Below the pieces are notes generated by a model, which was not told where the DNA came from, ran no database searches, and was given only the letters and a program-made list of their open reading frames with translations. Of a DNA stretch of 64,000 bases, positions 9,001 through 16,390 are shown piece by piece. The position numbers were made by a program, and so were the translations under genes. The number at the start of each line of letters is the position of its first letter. Position 1 is the stretch's first letter. This stretch comes from VRUE01 sp963807425 (GTDB lineage Bacteria; Actinomycetota; Thermoleophilia; Solirubrobacterales; 70-9): positions 310,001 to 374,000 of the forward strand of contig CAWEBZ010000012.1 in assembly GCA_963807425.1 (NCBI GenBank). Direction: 5' to 3'.

Positions 9001-9477
9001 ATAGGCGCGGCCATCGGGCAGCCCTTCGAGGAGGGCTGTGTGGGTGGTGAAGCTGTGATCTGTGCCGGTGGTGGTGCCATCGCCGTTTTTAGCGATGACG
9101 CGGAAGAAGTAGGTGGTCTGTGGGGTGAGGCCTTCGAGCTGGACTTTGACGAGGACCGGGTCTGGTCCTTTGGGGACCTGGCCATCCGGGACCGGGACTT
9201 TGGTGCAGGGGTTTGCAGAGCACGGAGCGCTGCCCCACTCAAAGCGATAGAGGGAGGCTTTTTCTTCTGGGTCGACTTGCGCTTCGAGCGTCGCTTTCTC
9301 GGGGCCTACCCCCGAGAAAGCGACGTTGGTGATGGTTGGCGGGACCGCTGCTGCGATCGCCGCCAGGAAGGCCATCAAGGCAATGATGAGCGCGGCAACG
9401 AGCAGGGCCTTGAGCACCACACGGCGCTTGCGCCGTGTGGTGCTCTCAGGACCGTTGCCGTTGGAGCTCTGCTTCAT
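6040..9477 (-). CDS. Giant FnIII / YWTD-propeller membrane protein E, copy 1
   Basis: A 1145-residue protein. A basic stretch (RRKRRVVLK) precedes a transmembrane helix (LLVAALIIALMAFLAAIAAA, about residues 23-45). Next comes a fibronectin-III-like domain (YRFEWGS ... TTYFFRVIAKNGDGTTTG), a segment with LPDGRAYEQASPVNKN, and TolB/YWTD-type propeller repeats, at least six of them of the form VDSEHIYWTN...TIGRAEIDG (about residues 490-790). The last 45 residues are a Lys-rich tail. I chose the ATG at 9477 because it overlaps the stop of F in ATGA; an upstream start at 9519 would overlap F by 46 nt. No ribosome binding site is visible, so coupling to F is likely. Two strong hairpins lie in its 5' coding part. 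Confidence 0.8.
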   Translation of the reverse strand: MKQSSNGNGPESTTRRKRRVVLKALLVAALIIALMAFLAAIAAAVPPTITNVAFSGVGPEKATLEAQVDPEEKASLYRFEWGSAPCSANPCTKVPVPDGQVPKGPDPVLVKVQLEGLTPQTTYFFRVIAKNGDGTTTGTDHSFTTHTALLEGLPDGRAYEQASPVNKNAGDVRGSVAWVRASITGDAISYLSLSGMPGAEGAQEIPPYLSSRGADNWSTQGLMPAATVASKINVKGWTPDFSEVYSLASFIAGPQGFALLARSSADASLDEVVPYGSGLKDQLSFAGASPDGSMVVFETTTKLLPKAIEGKSNVYLWERATKDLSLISTLNDGNSPPEGAFVGPYDWITGEPLSKALGKGGAGAAYYVQDQRAISTSADHVFFTAAGTGQLYLRRNPTKEQSPTNGEGKCTDLAKACTLHLSASKRTIPDPLGTKPAAFQIASADGSKALFTSTEELTDDANTGPEAEPAGIAQAEIDGAPVDLGFLPASAFGVAVDSEHLYWADPVEETIGRAEIDGDNKEPNFIEVPQIKEVEPGVDSEANPQYVTVDSEHIYWTNAVNGKDGKGTIARADLDGDPLSVEMDFIPGAHNPQGVAVNATHIFWANAGEDGLAVGEKVETKTIGRAEIDGEKPEQGFIPVDSGLQKRRPKGVALSPARVYWAMNNAANEGIVASRELDSNEASEKLIDAGVEVRGIALDATHVYWANKGKNAIGRALLDFSSIEPEFIKDAEKPEGLALNATHLFWSANQETLTHPGNDLYRYDAGAETLTDLSPDATNKNGADVQGVLGASSDATHIYFAANGDLDGAGPALPGACEASVSAGFLNAKGQCSLYLWREGMPISFIARLDASGGRGDATNWQPHGGVVERTARVTPDGQTLLFSSRQKLTGYDNEGQPQLYRYRIGEEIGCVSCNPTGAPPGAYAPSLGDIGIFVKPEKSPAFTLSRNLSSDGDRVFFESSDALVAGDVNGEAGCPEEGSTQVAYPTCKDVYQWEAVGSGSCEKAVQAGGCLYLLSTGTSPHTSFFADASASGDDAFIITRSAGLVGQDQDQLYDVFDARVGGGLAAQFPPPKPICEGEAGCRGPAPDPPVVETGGTATFVGPADPKPKRKAAKKGKKQGKSKKGKGKKAKHHKRAAKKNGGASR
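9289..9325 (-). promoter_or_regulatory. Perfect 16-bp intragenic hairpin in E (HP2), copy 1
   Basis: Arms CGTCGCTTTCTCGGGG (9289-9304) and CCCCGAGAAAGCGACG (9310-9325) pair perfectly around a 5-nt loop. The hairpin begins about 150 nt inside E. It is kept, still perfect, in the second copy at 23909-23945, where only the loop differs by one base. Possible roles are pausing, mRNA processing or stability; none can be shown from sequence. Confidence 0.7.
9412..9445 (-). promoter_or_regulatory. Perfect 16-bp intragenic hairpin near the start of E (HP1), copy 1
   Basis: Arms GAGCACCACACGGCGC (9412-9427) and GCGCCGTGTGGTGCTC (9430-9445) pair at all 16 positions with TT between them. In the mRNA it begins 32 nt after the start codon of E. 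It encodes the basic residues just before the membrane helix. In the second copy (24032-24065) three positions in each arm have changed together and pairing is preserved. Confidence 0.75.
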
Positions 9478-10373
9478 GGAGCGGGGCACTCGAACGGATC
9501 GCCGACCACTGAGCTGCAACCGGTAACTGCCCAGCTACCGCTGGCGGTGGCCTCTTCGCCTGCAAGGCCACTGAAGTCGAACACGACAACAGAGCCCGAT
9601 CTTCCCGATGCCAGTCCTCCAGCTGTTGGTTTACCGAGGCTGAACAGAGGAGAGATGTGGCTGAACGTCGCGTTGACCGGTCCGCTGAAGAAGGGGTTGA
9701 AGTAGACGCAGAGCTCGCCCGGATCAGCCGTCGGGTTGATGAAGCCTTCTTCGAGAGGGCCACAGACGTCTTCGAATTCTGCGATGGCTGCGGTTTCTCC
9801 TTCGGCGGGTTGATAGTGGGCGTGCTCTACGGTCAGCGGTTTGTCAACAGGCAGGGTGAATGAGATCGGTGCCAGCATCGTGGGGGTTGCATCGCTGCCG
9901 GTGAGGGCCCAGCCGCCGGTCTGGGTGGCGCCTGGGGGCAAGACCCCGCCTGCGGTCCAGGGGGAGCCTTCCTCGCCGCTGCAGACTTCAACTTCGGAGC
10001 CGCCGCCTTCCTCTTCGACTATCGCTCCGCCGCGTTCATTGCACACGGCTTCTTCGGTCGGGACGACTTTGACTTTGACGCTTTTGCCGTTTACACCGTT
10101 GGTGCCGTTGGTGCCGTTGGTCCCATCTTTACCCGCTGGGCCGGTGGCGCCTGGTGCACCGGTGTCGCCCTTGGCGCCGGCTGGACCTGGAGGACCTGGT
10201 TTGCCGGGTTTACCTGGCTTGCCCTGCTTGCCACGCGGCCCTTTGGCTGAGGCGGTGGCGTCGCCGCCGCCGGAGTTGTTGGCGGCATAGGCGCCGCCCA
10301 GCATCGCGAAGACGAGCGCGATCACCGCGATCACGCCCGGAATGCCGAAGTGGTTGGTCAGCTTTTGAAACAT
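9474..10373 (-). CDS. Collagen-like membrane protein F, copy 1 (intact)
   Basis: A 299-residue protein. Residues 10-31 (FGIPGVIAVIALVFAMLGG) are a membrane anchor or uncleaved signal. Residues about 44-105 are Gly-X-Y collagen-like triplets (GPRGKQGKPGKPGKP, then GDTGAPGATGPAG, ending in a TNG run). A globular, Cys-containing C-terminal domain follows, including CSGEEGSPWTAGG and DVCGPLEEGFINP. Such proteins form triple-helical stalks in other bacteria, which is the inferred role here. It is the first gene of the F-E-D-C-B-A unit and overlaps E by 4 nt. The copy at 24094-24994 has a frameshift inside the collagen repeat. Confidence 0.85.
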   Translation of the reverse strand: MFQKLTNHFGIPGVIAVIALVFAMLGGAYAANNSGGGDATASAKGPRGKQGKPGKPGKPGPPGPAGAKGDTGAPGATGPAGKDGTNGTNGTNGVNGKSVKVKVVPTEEAVCNERGGAIVEEEGGGSEVEVCSGEEGSPWTAGGVLPPGATQTGGWALTGSDATPTMLAPISFTLPVDKPLTVEHAHYQPAEGETAAIAEFEDVCGPLEEGFINPTADPGELCVYFNPFFSGPVNATFSHISPLFSLGKPTAGGLASGRSGSVVVFDFSGLAGEEATASGSWAVTGCSSVVGDPFECPAP

Positions 10374-10560
10374 CGGTCAAAACCCCTTTCGATTGGCAGG
10401 TCGATCTTCTGACGTAGGGGTCTCACCGATTCCCCCTCCCTGTCCCTGGAACCCCCTGCGGTTCGATAAGTATCAGTTTCTTCGTACTCTCCTGTTTTTA
10501 TTCCTCTGTTACTTCTGTGCTCATTACCTTACTGCTTGATTTCCCATTTGCTACCCGGTT

Positions 10561-10594
10561 GACCCGGGACCACCCTGAAAGGCGGTCCCGGGTC
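10561..10594 (-). terminator. GC-rich hairpin downstream of family G gene
   Basis: Arms GACCCGGGACCACC (10561-10574) and GGCGGTCCCGGGTC (10581-10594) pair at 13 of 14 positions. It lies about 66 nt downstream of the stop at 10660 and upstream of F. No U-run follows on the minus strand, so it may be a processing or attenuating structure rather than a classical terminator. The same element occurs at 11562-11592 and 25176-25207. Confidence 0.5.
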
Positions 10595-10659
10595 GGTCGG
10601 GTTGTGATGCGTGTTGCTTTGGTGCTTGTGCTGCTTAAGGTGCTCCTAGATACTGAGGG

Positions 10660-11379
10660 TTAGCAGACTCCGAAGGCGGCTTTTGCTAAGCCTACGGGGC
10701 CCAGGATTTCTACTTCTGCTTCAGCATCCAGCACCGCTGGATTTTCACCGAGGAGGAGTAAGTCGTCACCTAATAACGTCTGGATCGGATACGGGATGAG
10801 TAACTGCGGATTTTTTAGCCCAGCAAGTGGCTTCAGGGCAAGCGAACCTTTCGCTTCATAGTCTCCAGAAACCGAGCAGAATTTTTCTTTTTCATTTTCG
10901 AGTAAGACTAAGGCGAATCTTTTTCCATCTAAAGCCTCAGCTAATATGAATGGTTCATTCGCATGAGCAGCCCCAGCTAATCTAGCTAAGAACTTGACTT
11001 TGGCTGTAATTGTTTTGCCTTCGCCGACTTTGCAAGCTCCCAGAAGAGTTTTTAAGTCGGCTGTATCGACGCTGCATTCTAAGAATTTAATTGTGGCATG
11101 TGCGGTGCCGCCGACTTCTCCCGTTTTTTTAGCAGTAACTTCCGCTTCTGTAATGTGGGCTGTTACGCATAAAATTGCAATATTCAGTTTCGCGACTAAG
11201 AGAGAACCTACTTTCTCTTGTTTTCCCGTGAAAGTGGTTCCAACGGCGAGCTCTCCGCCTGCGTCTAAGAACATCCCAGCTGACTGACCCTGGGCGCCCG
11301 CAGCGGCGAACGCCATGAAGCCGAGCACGGCCAGGAAGGACAGGCTTAGGGCCCGGAGTCCCTTCTTTGTGTGACTCAT
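10660..11379 (-). CDS. Small secreted protein, family G (copy 1, intact)
   Basis: A 239-residue protein. The signal peptide (KKGLRALSLSFLAVLGFMAF ending AGAQG) is followed by a Thr/Ala/Lys-rich domain with conserved cysteines at AILC, LECSV, GAC and KFCSVSG, plus a Cys as the very last residue (FGVC). The ATG at 11379 is chosen because GAGAGGAA lies about 9 nt upstream; an open frame extends to 11574 but lacks a signal peptide there. Codon use is noticeably richer in A/T than in E or D next door. A hairpin lies downstream at 10561-10594, so it is probably transcribed apart from F-A. Function unknown. Confidence 0.8.
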   Translation of the reverse strand: MSHTKKGLRALSLSFLAVLGFMAFAAAGAQGQSAGMFLDAGGELAVGTTFTGKQEKVGSLLVAKLNIAILCVTAHITEAEVTAKKTGEVGGTAHATIKFLECSVDTADLKTLLGACKVGEGKTITAKVKFLARLAGAAHANEPFILAEALDGKRFALVLLENEKEKFCSVSGDYEAKGSLALKPLAGLKNPQLLIPYPIQTLLGDDLLLLGENPAVLDAEAEVEILGPVGLAKAAFGVC

Positions 11380-11561
11380 GTTTGTTGTTCCTCTCATTCG
11401 AGTTACGGTTAGCGGGCATTGAAGGACCCGCGGGCCAAATCTCTCGCACCGATAGAGCGCGGTCAAGTTTTTTTTGGATAGGTTTTTTATTTCGGTAGGC
11501 AGTCCTGCCCAGGCGCGCTCGATGCAGGAGCTCGTCCCTGCCTTTGATCCTGATAGGCCCG

Positions 11562-11592
11562 GACCCGGGACCACTCGAGGCGGTCCCGGGTC
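11562..11592 (-). terminator. GC-rich hairpin downstream of the broken family G gene
   Basis: GACCCGGGACC (from 11562) pairs with GGTCCCGGGTC (to 11592), with further pairing inside. It lies about 70 nt beyond the stop at 11662, at nearly the same distance as the related hairpins at 10561-10594 and 25176-25207. No clear U-run follows. Confidence 0.5.
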
Positions 11593-11661
11593 GGTTGGGT
11601 TCGTGCTTGCCTGGTGCTTGTGCTTCTAAGCTGCTCTTAGCTGCTTAGCTAATGTCGAGGG

Positions 11662-12416
11662 TTAGCAAACTCCCCAAAGAGCTCCTGCTAACGCTCCGGG
11701 ACCGGTAATTTCTATTATGTACGAAGCATCCAGCGTCGCTGGCTGCCCGATGAAGAAGAGTCCGGAATCATTTAATAAGGCCTGATTTGTATACGGAATG
11801 ACTAATTGCGGATTTGCATGCCCGGCAAGCACTTTCAGGGCAAGCGTACCTGTCACTTCATAGGTTCCAGTAACCGCGCAGAATTTGCCGGTTTCGTTTT
11901 CAATTTTGATTGTGGCGAAAGATGCTTTTCCTTTTCCTTCTTCTGTTTCTTCTAACCCCTCGGCTAATATGAACGGCACGTTATGGCCCACTGCAGATTG
12001 TTTAGCTAAGAGCTTGACTTTGGCTGTGATCGTTTTGCCTCCTCCAACTTTGCAGGCCCCCAAAGCAGCTAAAGCGGCTGAATCGACAGTGCAGGTTAAG
12101 AATTTAATTGTGGCATGAGCGGTTCCGGGGGTGTGTGGGGGCCGGCGACTAATTTTGCGGTAACTTTCCCTTCTTCAACGTCGGCTGATGTGCATAAGAT
12201 CGCTATGTTCAGCGTCGGAACTAAGAGAGAACCTGTACCCTCTTGTTTTCCCGTGAAGGTAGTTCCAACGGCAAGCTCTTTTGCTCCTCCATCTAAATCT
12301 AAGAACTTTCCAGCTAAGTCCTGCCCCTGCGCCCCCACGGCGCCAAGCGCCATCAACCCCAGTACGACCAGGAAGCACAGGCCCAGCGCTCTAGGTCCAT
12401 TCTTCGCACTTCTCAT
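11662..12416 (-). pseudogene. Family G secreted protein with a single-base frameshift
   Basis: The N-terminal part (MRSAKNGPRALG, signal peptide, KFLDLDGGAKELAVGTTFTG) reads in one frame to about 12140. The continuation (TAHATIKFLTC, GACKVGGGKTITAKV, KFCAVTGTYEV, ending LWGVC) is in another frame. The break falls near a CCCCC/GGGGG run at about 12128-12145, where the intact paralogues read straight through. The start ATG at 12416 has AGGAG 6 nt upstream. It could be a true pseudogene, a slippage-controlled gene or an assembly error. The C-terminal GVC and the cysteine spacing match the intact members. Confidence 0.75.
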
Positions 12417-12428
12417 CTCCAACTCCTC

Positions 12429-12483
12429 TCACTGGTAGTCACGGTTCGCGCTGAGCCCGTTCGGACTCTGTGCGCACCAGTGA
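12429..12483 (-). promoter_or_regulatory. 5' leader stem-loop upstream of the broken family G gene
   Basis: The same outer arms TCACTGGT (12429-12436) and ACCAGTGA (12476-12483) are present as at 225-278, and they sit immediately before the ribosome binding site of the gene starting at 12416. The inner bases differ slightly from the other copies while the arms are unchanged. Confidence 0.5.
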
Positions 12484-12540
12484 GCATCCCTCTCACTGTG
12501 GGCGGGGTCAACTTCTATTTAGATGGGTTTTCTATCCCGG

Positions 12541-12620
12541 CATAGAGCGAGAAGAGGAAGGTTTCAGGCTTGCCCTGTGGCGGGCAGAGCAGGGCCAAGG
12601 CGCTATGAGACGCTTAGCGC
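12541..12620 (-). pseudogene. Remnant of PEBP lipoprotein A (third unit)
   Basis: Bases from 12541 match a C-terminal part of gene A (around 458-505, with a few changes) and then jump to the A/B overlap region (around 1115). Some 600 nt of the lipoprotein gene is therefore missing. It shows that a third F-A unit once stood here. Confidence 0.7.
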
Positions 12621-12988
12621 CTGTTCTCTCTTCCACTGGAATGCTTCGGTTGGGAAGACGCCGTTCCATTCAATTTCGCTGCCCAGGGCCGTCAATTTGG
12701 TCCCTGTCGCCGTAAAGCTGGCTTTATTGAAGGTGGCTGTTTCGGTTACGTTTGAGATCAGGCCTCCGGCTGTGCCTTTGACCGATACCAGGAGCCCGCT
12801 TACCGAACACAGTTCACCGCTGTAGACGATGCCTACTTTGACCCCTTCGACGATTATGTAGGGGTTGGAGCTCACTGTTTTCAGGTTCGAGGGCCATGCT
12901 GCTGTCGATCGCCGCGCCCAGGATCACTTCTGAGCCGGTCAGTTCGGTGCCGTTGAACTTCCAGGCAGGGGCAGCGCTGGCGCTGGCG
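12603..12988 (-). pseudogene. Remnant of secreted protein B with an internal deletion (third unit)
   Basis: The C-terminal 90 residues (from VSSNPYIIVEGVKVG onward) are preserved almost unchanged. Upstream, the sequence joins directly to a segment encoding the early part of the mature protein (WKFNGTELTGSEVILGAAI). About 185 nt coding the middle of B is missing, and homology stops at 12988, before the signal peptide. The result is non-functional. Confidence 0.75.
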
Positions 12989-13321
12989 GGCAGACGAGGC
13001 CGGCTGCGGGGACACCTAGTTGGGAAACTTCAAAGAGGGGCTCAGGACGTCCCATGCTCCTCTTTCACAGCGGCAGATGCTGTTATCAATGTCGGCATTC
13101 TAGGTTGTGCTGGCATACCGCAAGGGACCTGGGGAGACGGCTGTCTAGTTTGGTCCAGCTTCAATTGTTTGGGCGACTTCGTCGACTCCGATGCAAACAT
13201 CCCTAGATCCAACCCCGAGCCCTCTGTACCGGGAAAGACCCCTCGAAAGGGTTGCCAACCCCTGCGTGAAGGTGGCGGAGGCATACGCATAGCGAAAGCC
13301 GTGGAACTCTCGGAAGTTTCG
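12989..13321. other. Stretch without a recognisable gene
   Basis: This follows the broken end of the B remnant. A minus-strand open frame of about 110 codons spans 13042-13374, but it overlaps the better-supported small membrane gene, has no convincing ribosome binding site and has no domain-like features. I see nothing else here. Confidence 0.4.
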
Positions 13322-13495
13322 TCAGTGACCGTTGCGGAAGTCCCGAAGGTTGCGAAGCAGGCCCAGGACCGCATGACCGATGACGATCAAGAGGAGCATG
13401 ATCCCGAAGATCGCCATCGCGTGGACGTAGTAGTCAGGGGTCTGTCCGATGGCATTGACGCCAACCGCGGTTATCGAAAGACGAACAACTTTCAT
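13322..13495 (-). CDS. Small single-pass membrane protein (57 aa)
   Basis: The ATG at 13495 has a perfect AAGGAG 5 nt upstream. The product begins MKVVRLSITAVGVNAIG and has one transmembrane helix (AMAIFGIMLLLIVIGHAVLG), followed by a short basic tail (LLRNLRDFRNGH). It lies inside the decayed third surface-protein unit but has no counterpart in the two intact units, so it may be an insertion or a relic of the original locus. Function unknown. The good ribosome binding site and coherent topology argue that it is real. Confidence 0.55.
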   Translation of the reverse strand: MKVVRLSITAVGVNAIGQTPDYYVHAMAIFGIMLLLIVIGHAVLGLLRNLRDFRNGH

Positions 13496-13725
13496 TTCGA
13501 CTCCTTGTGGATTTGGAGCCGACCCACACCGCGACCGCTGTGAACGGAAGGCGAGCCCGAAGGACGAGTAACCCCTTGCAAAGGGGTGCTGAAGCGAGCG
13601 CGGAGCGGGGTATAATTCAACGGGCGAGACAAATGGAGTCCAAATTGAGAGTCCCCTTGTCGACACGCAGCGGGTGGGCATGAATCAGGACAAAATCTGA
13701 TTCATCGCTAGAGAGCCCTACTGTC

Positions 13726-13812
13726 CTGTCCAGGCCAAACTACGTGGACCGGCCATGACCGCCATGACGACGAGGACCGCGATCGCAAGGCCGAGGCTCC
13801 TCAGTCCTTACT
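13726..13812 (-). pseudogene. Signal-peptide remnant of a family G gene
   Basis: On the minus strand the bases encode GLRSLGLAIAVLVVMAVMAG, like the GLRSLGLSFLAV signal peptide of family G. The frame has a stop just before it and another soon after. Only this N-terminal fragment remains. Confidence 0.5.
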
Positions 13813-13969
13813 TTTATCTATTTCTTTCCTCTCTCTTATGGTTACGGTTTCTGTTAGACAGTCAAGCTTTTTGCGGAGAAGTTTTCTATATCTTCCATGA
13901 GTGCACCACAGGCCCAAGAACTAAAGGACGCACCTGAGTCAACCAGCCCCGTGCTGCGGCGCCAGTTAG

Positions 13970-14165
13970 GTCGGCAGGTCGTGCCCTTCGCCACCGGGAT
14001 GCCGCTGGTGGTCAGGAAACTGACCGCGTCCCCGCTTACCGAGGCCCTGACCGAGGCCGCCATGCCCCGGGTATCGACGCCGTTCTTCTCGATCGGGCTT
14101 GCCTGCTCAAAGGCGCGGCAGTCGGGCAGCTTGGCGCTCGAGTCAAGGAGGGCTTTCATCCGGGT
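13970..14165 (-). pseudogene. Fragment of propeller protein E (third unit)
   Basis: It encodes LPDCRAFEQASPIEKNG, then RASVSGDAVSFL, which matches LPDGRAYEQASPVNKN and RASITGDAISYL of E. Everything upstream (membrane helix, FnIII) and downstream (propeller) is missing. It is a relic of E in the third, decayed unit. Confidence 0.75.
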
Positions 14166-14189
14166 TTCGAGCCGGATCGCATCGTTGGG

Positions 14190-14591
14190 TCAAGGAGAAA
14201 AGGGAATGGCGGCGGGAGGGTGCCGCCCGCGGTCCAGGGGGAACCTTCTTCGCCGGTGCAGATTTCGGTAGCGGAGGGTTCGTTGGCTTCCTCTCCGAAA
14301 ATCGCGCCGCCGCGTTCTTCGTATTCGGGTTCTTTGTGGGACCTGGGTGGGATGATGCTCTTGCCGGGGGCTCCATCGGGGCCGTTTTCACCGGTGGCGC
14401 CTGCTGGACCGGCGGGGCCTTGCTTACTGGGCTTGCCTCGTTTGTCCCGGGAGTATTTGGCTGAGGCCGTGGCGCCTACGCTGTCTCCTGAGCTGTTTGG
14501 CGGCGTAGGCGCCCCCCAACATGGCGAAGACCAGGGCGATCACGGCGATGACCCCTGGAATCCCGAAGTGAGTACTTAGCTTGGAGAACAT
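14190..14591 (-). pseudogene. Frameshifted remnant of collagen-like protein F (third unit)
   Basis: An intact start (MFSKLSTHFGIPGVIAVIAL, then VFAMLGGAYAA) is followed by a frameshift in the linker just before the collagen repeat. Collagen-type triplets and CTGEEGSPWTAGG can still be read in another frame. The gene then runs into the E fragment without the normal C-terminal domain. Confidence 0.75.
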
Positions 14592-14689
14592 CTTCCGGTT
14601 TTTCAGTTATTGCTTATCTCTTCTTTCCTCTCTTTGTTAGTTACGGTTTCTGCAAACTCGAGTTTTGGCGAAAAGTTTCTAGATCTCCT

Positions 14690-14826
14690 ATGAGTGCGCC
14701 ACAGGCCCAAGAATTAAGAATTTCCCAGTTCCTGTCCCTGAGCTCCCGCAGGACCAAACGCCATCAACCCGAGCACGGTCAAAAAGGCAAGCCCGGAGCT
14801 CTGAGCCCACTCTAGGCGCCTCTCAT
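14690..14826 (-). pseudogene. Remnant of a family G gene (third unit)
   Basis: From an ATG near 14826 the sequence resembles the family G signal-peptide region but contains stops in all frames. An adjoining segment (about 14640-14720) repeats, with changes, the one at about 13850-13920. It lies directly beside the 14839-14892 leader hairpin, as the intact gene does at 1-212. Confidence 0.55.
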
Positions 14827-14838
14827 CTCCAACTCCTC

Positions 14839-14892
14839 TCACTGGTAGTCACGGTTTGCGCTGAGCCGTTGGGGCTCTATGCGCACCAGTGA
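14839..14892 (-). promoter_or_regulatory. 5' leader stem-loop upstream of the family G remnant
   Basis: Identical to 225-278 (arms TCACTGGT and ACCAGTGA). Here it precedes a decayed family G gene, so it persists because it lies within the repeated block. Confidence 0.45.
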
Positions 14893-14957
14893 GCATCCCT
14901 CCCACTCCGGGCGAGGTCAACTTCTATTTGGATCGGTTTTCTATCCTGGCTCTAGGC

Positions 14958-15806
14958 TCAGCGACGATAGGTCGCTGCGAGCAGGCCGACGTTGCCGGCC
15001 TGGGCGAGGATCTGCTCGCGCAGGGCGGCGGGATCAAAGCCGCGCTTTGGCGCCAGTGGCCTGGGGATCGCATAGAGCGAGAAGAGGAAGGTTTCGGGCT
15101 TGCCCTGTGGGGGGCAGATCGAGTAGCCGTTTTGACCGAAGCTGTTTTTGCCTGTGATCGCTCCTGCCGGCAGCTTGCCTTCCTCGATTTCTCCTAGCTT
15201 CGGGTCAAGGCCGGCAACTGCCCAGTCAAAGAAGAGGGCTTCGTCTACCGGTTCCATCCCCATCGCGAAGAGGATCAGTTCCCCCGCATCGGCTGGGACA
15301 CCTTGCCATTTGAGCGAGGGCCAGGTGTCTTTGCCATCGCAGGTGTAGGGGGCGGGAAGGGCGGGGGTGCCTTCGGCTGAGGCTGTCAGGGCTGGGATCG
15401 ACAAGAAGATGTTGGCCACCGTCGCTTGGGCGCGTTCGGCGGGAGTAGGCCCTGGTTCGGGTGCGCCTTCGGGAAGCACGATCGGCGGGGCCTTCTTGCC
15501 CTTGCCTTGGCCCTTGGGGTTGGCAGGGGCCTGGGGTGCTTTGCCGCTGGTTCCCTTGGCCGCACTGCCTTGGCCTTGGCCAGATGAGGATTTGGTGGGT
15601 GCGGTGGTCTCGGTTTGCGCTTCGGTGCTTTGCGCGCTCGCCGACGTCGACCCAGAGTCATCTGAGCCCCCGCAGCCTGCGAGCAGGGCCGCGGCCGCGA
15701 GCGCAGTTGCGCTCGCGGCCTTGGCCTTTGCCCAAGGCGCTATGAGACGCTTAGCGCCTGTTCTCTCTTCCACTGGAATGCTTCGGTTGGGAAGACGCCG
15801 TTCCAT
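14958..15806 (-). CDS. PEBP-family lipoprotein A, copy 2
   Basis: Identical in sequence to 344-1192: a 282-residue predicted lipoprotein with lipobox LLAGC, a low-complexity linker and a C-terminal PEBP (YbhB/YbcL-like) domain containing PAPYTCDGKD and GQNGYSICPPQG. As in copy 1 it overlaps the end of gene B by 67 nt and is the last gene of its unit. Perfect identity suggests very recent duplication or conversion. Confidence 0.8.
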   Translation of the reverse strand: MERRLPNRSIPVEERTGAKRLIAPWAKAKAASATALAAAALLAGCGGSDDSGSTSASAQSTEAQTETTAPTKSSSGQGQGSAAKGTSGKAPQAPANPKGQGKGKKAPPIVLPEGAPEPGPTPAERAQATVANIFLSIPALTASAEGTPALPAPYTCDGKDTWPSLKWQGVPADAGELILFAMGMEPVDEALFFDWAVAGLDPKLGEIEEGKLPAGAITGKNSFGQNGYSICPPQGKPETFLFSLYAIPRPLAPKRGFDPAALREQILAQAGNVGLLAATYRR

Positions 15807-16360
15807 TCAATTTCGCTGCCCAGGGCCGTCAGTTTGGTCCCTGTCGCCGTGAAGCTGGCTTTATTGAAGGTGGCTGTTTCGGTTACGTTTGAGATCAGGC
15901 CTCCGGCTGTGCCTTTGACCGATACCAGGAGCCCGCTTACCGAACACAGTTCCCCGCTGTAGACGATGCCTACTTTGACCCCTTCGACGATGATGTAGGG
16001 GTTGGAGCTCACTGTTTTCAAGTTCGAGGGCCAGGGCAGGCTTTCTGCGCCGATCGTTTTGACCGTGCAGTATTTGCTCGTGGTGGTGCAGTTATAGAGC
16101 GGTAGTTCGGTGACTTCCCCTTTGCCGGTCCCAGCGCTGTTTGAGATCGACAGTTTGTAGAGGAAATTTTCGCATTTAGTTGTCAGACCCGGGATCGTCA
16201 TGCTGCTGTCGATCGCCGCGCCCAGGATCACTTCTGAGCCGGTTAGTTCGGTGCCGTTGAACCTCCAGGCAGGGGCAGCGCTGGCGCTGGCGGAAAAGAC
16301 CGCGCTGAGCGCCAGGGCTGCAAACACGCCCCGCAGGAAGATGGTTGCTTTGCGATTCAT
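15740..16360 (-). CDS. Small secreted protein B, copy 2
   Basis: Identical to 1126-1746. It encodes a 206-residue exported protein with a signal peptide ending ASASAA and the GELCSVSG motif. The ATG at 16360 is preferred over the one at 16369 because of the AAGGAG spacing. It lies between C and A in the unit. Function unknown. Confidence 0.75.
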   Translation of the reverse strand: MNRKATIFLRGVFAALALSAVFSASASAAPAWRFNGTELTGSEVILGAAIDSSMTIPGLTTKCENFLYKLSISNSAGTGKGEVTELPLYNCTTTSKYCTVKTIGAESLPWPSNLKTVSSNPYIIVEGVKVGIVYSGELCSVSGLLVSVKGTAGGLISNVTETATFNKASFTATGTKLTALGSEIEWNGVFPTEAFQWKREQALSVS

Positions 16361-16390
16361 TTTCTTCATCTCCTTTTCTTAGGGTCGTGT

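Noticed and set aside
10090..10260. Short tandem repeats considered as a possible CRISPR or satellite
   Set aside because: They are the Gly-X-Y codons of the collagen-like protein, in frame, with no spacer structure.
13042..13374. Minus-strand 110-codon frame in the decayed unit
   Set aside because: Overlaps the better-supported small membrane gene, lacks a ribosome binding site and has no domain-like character.
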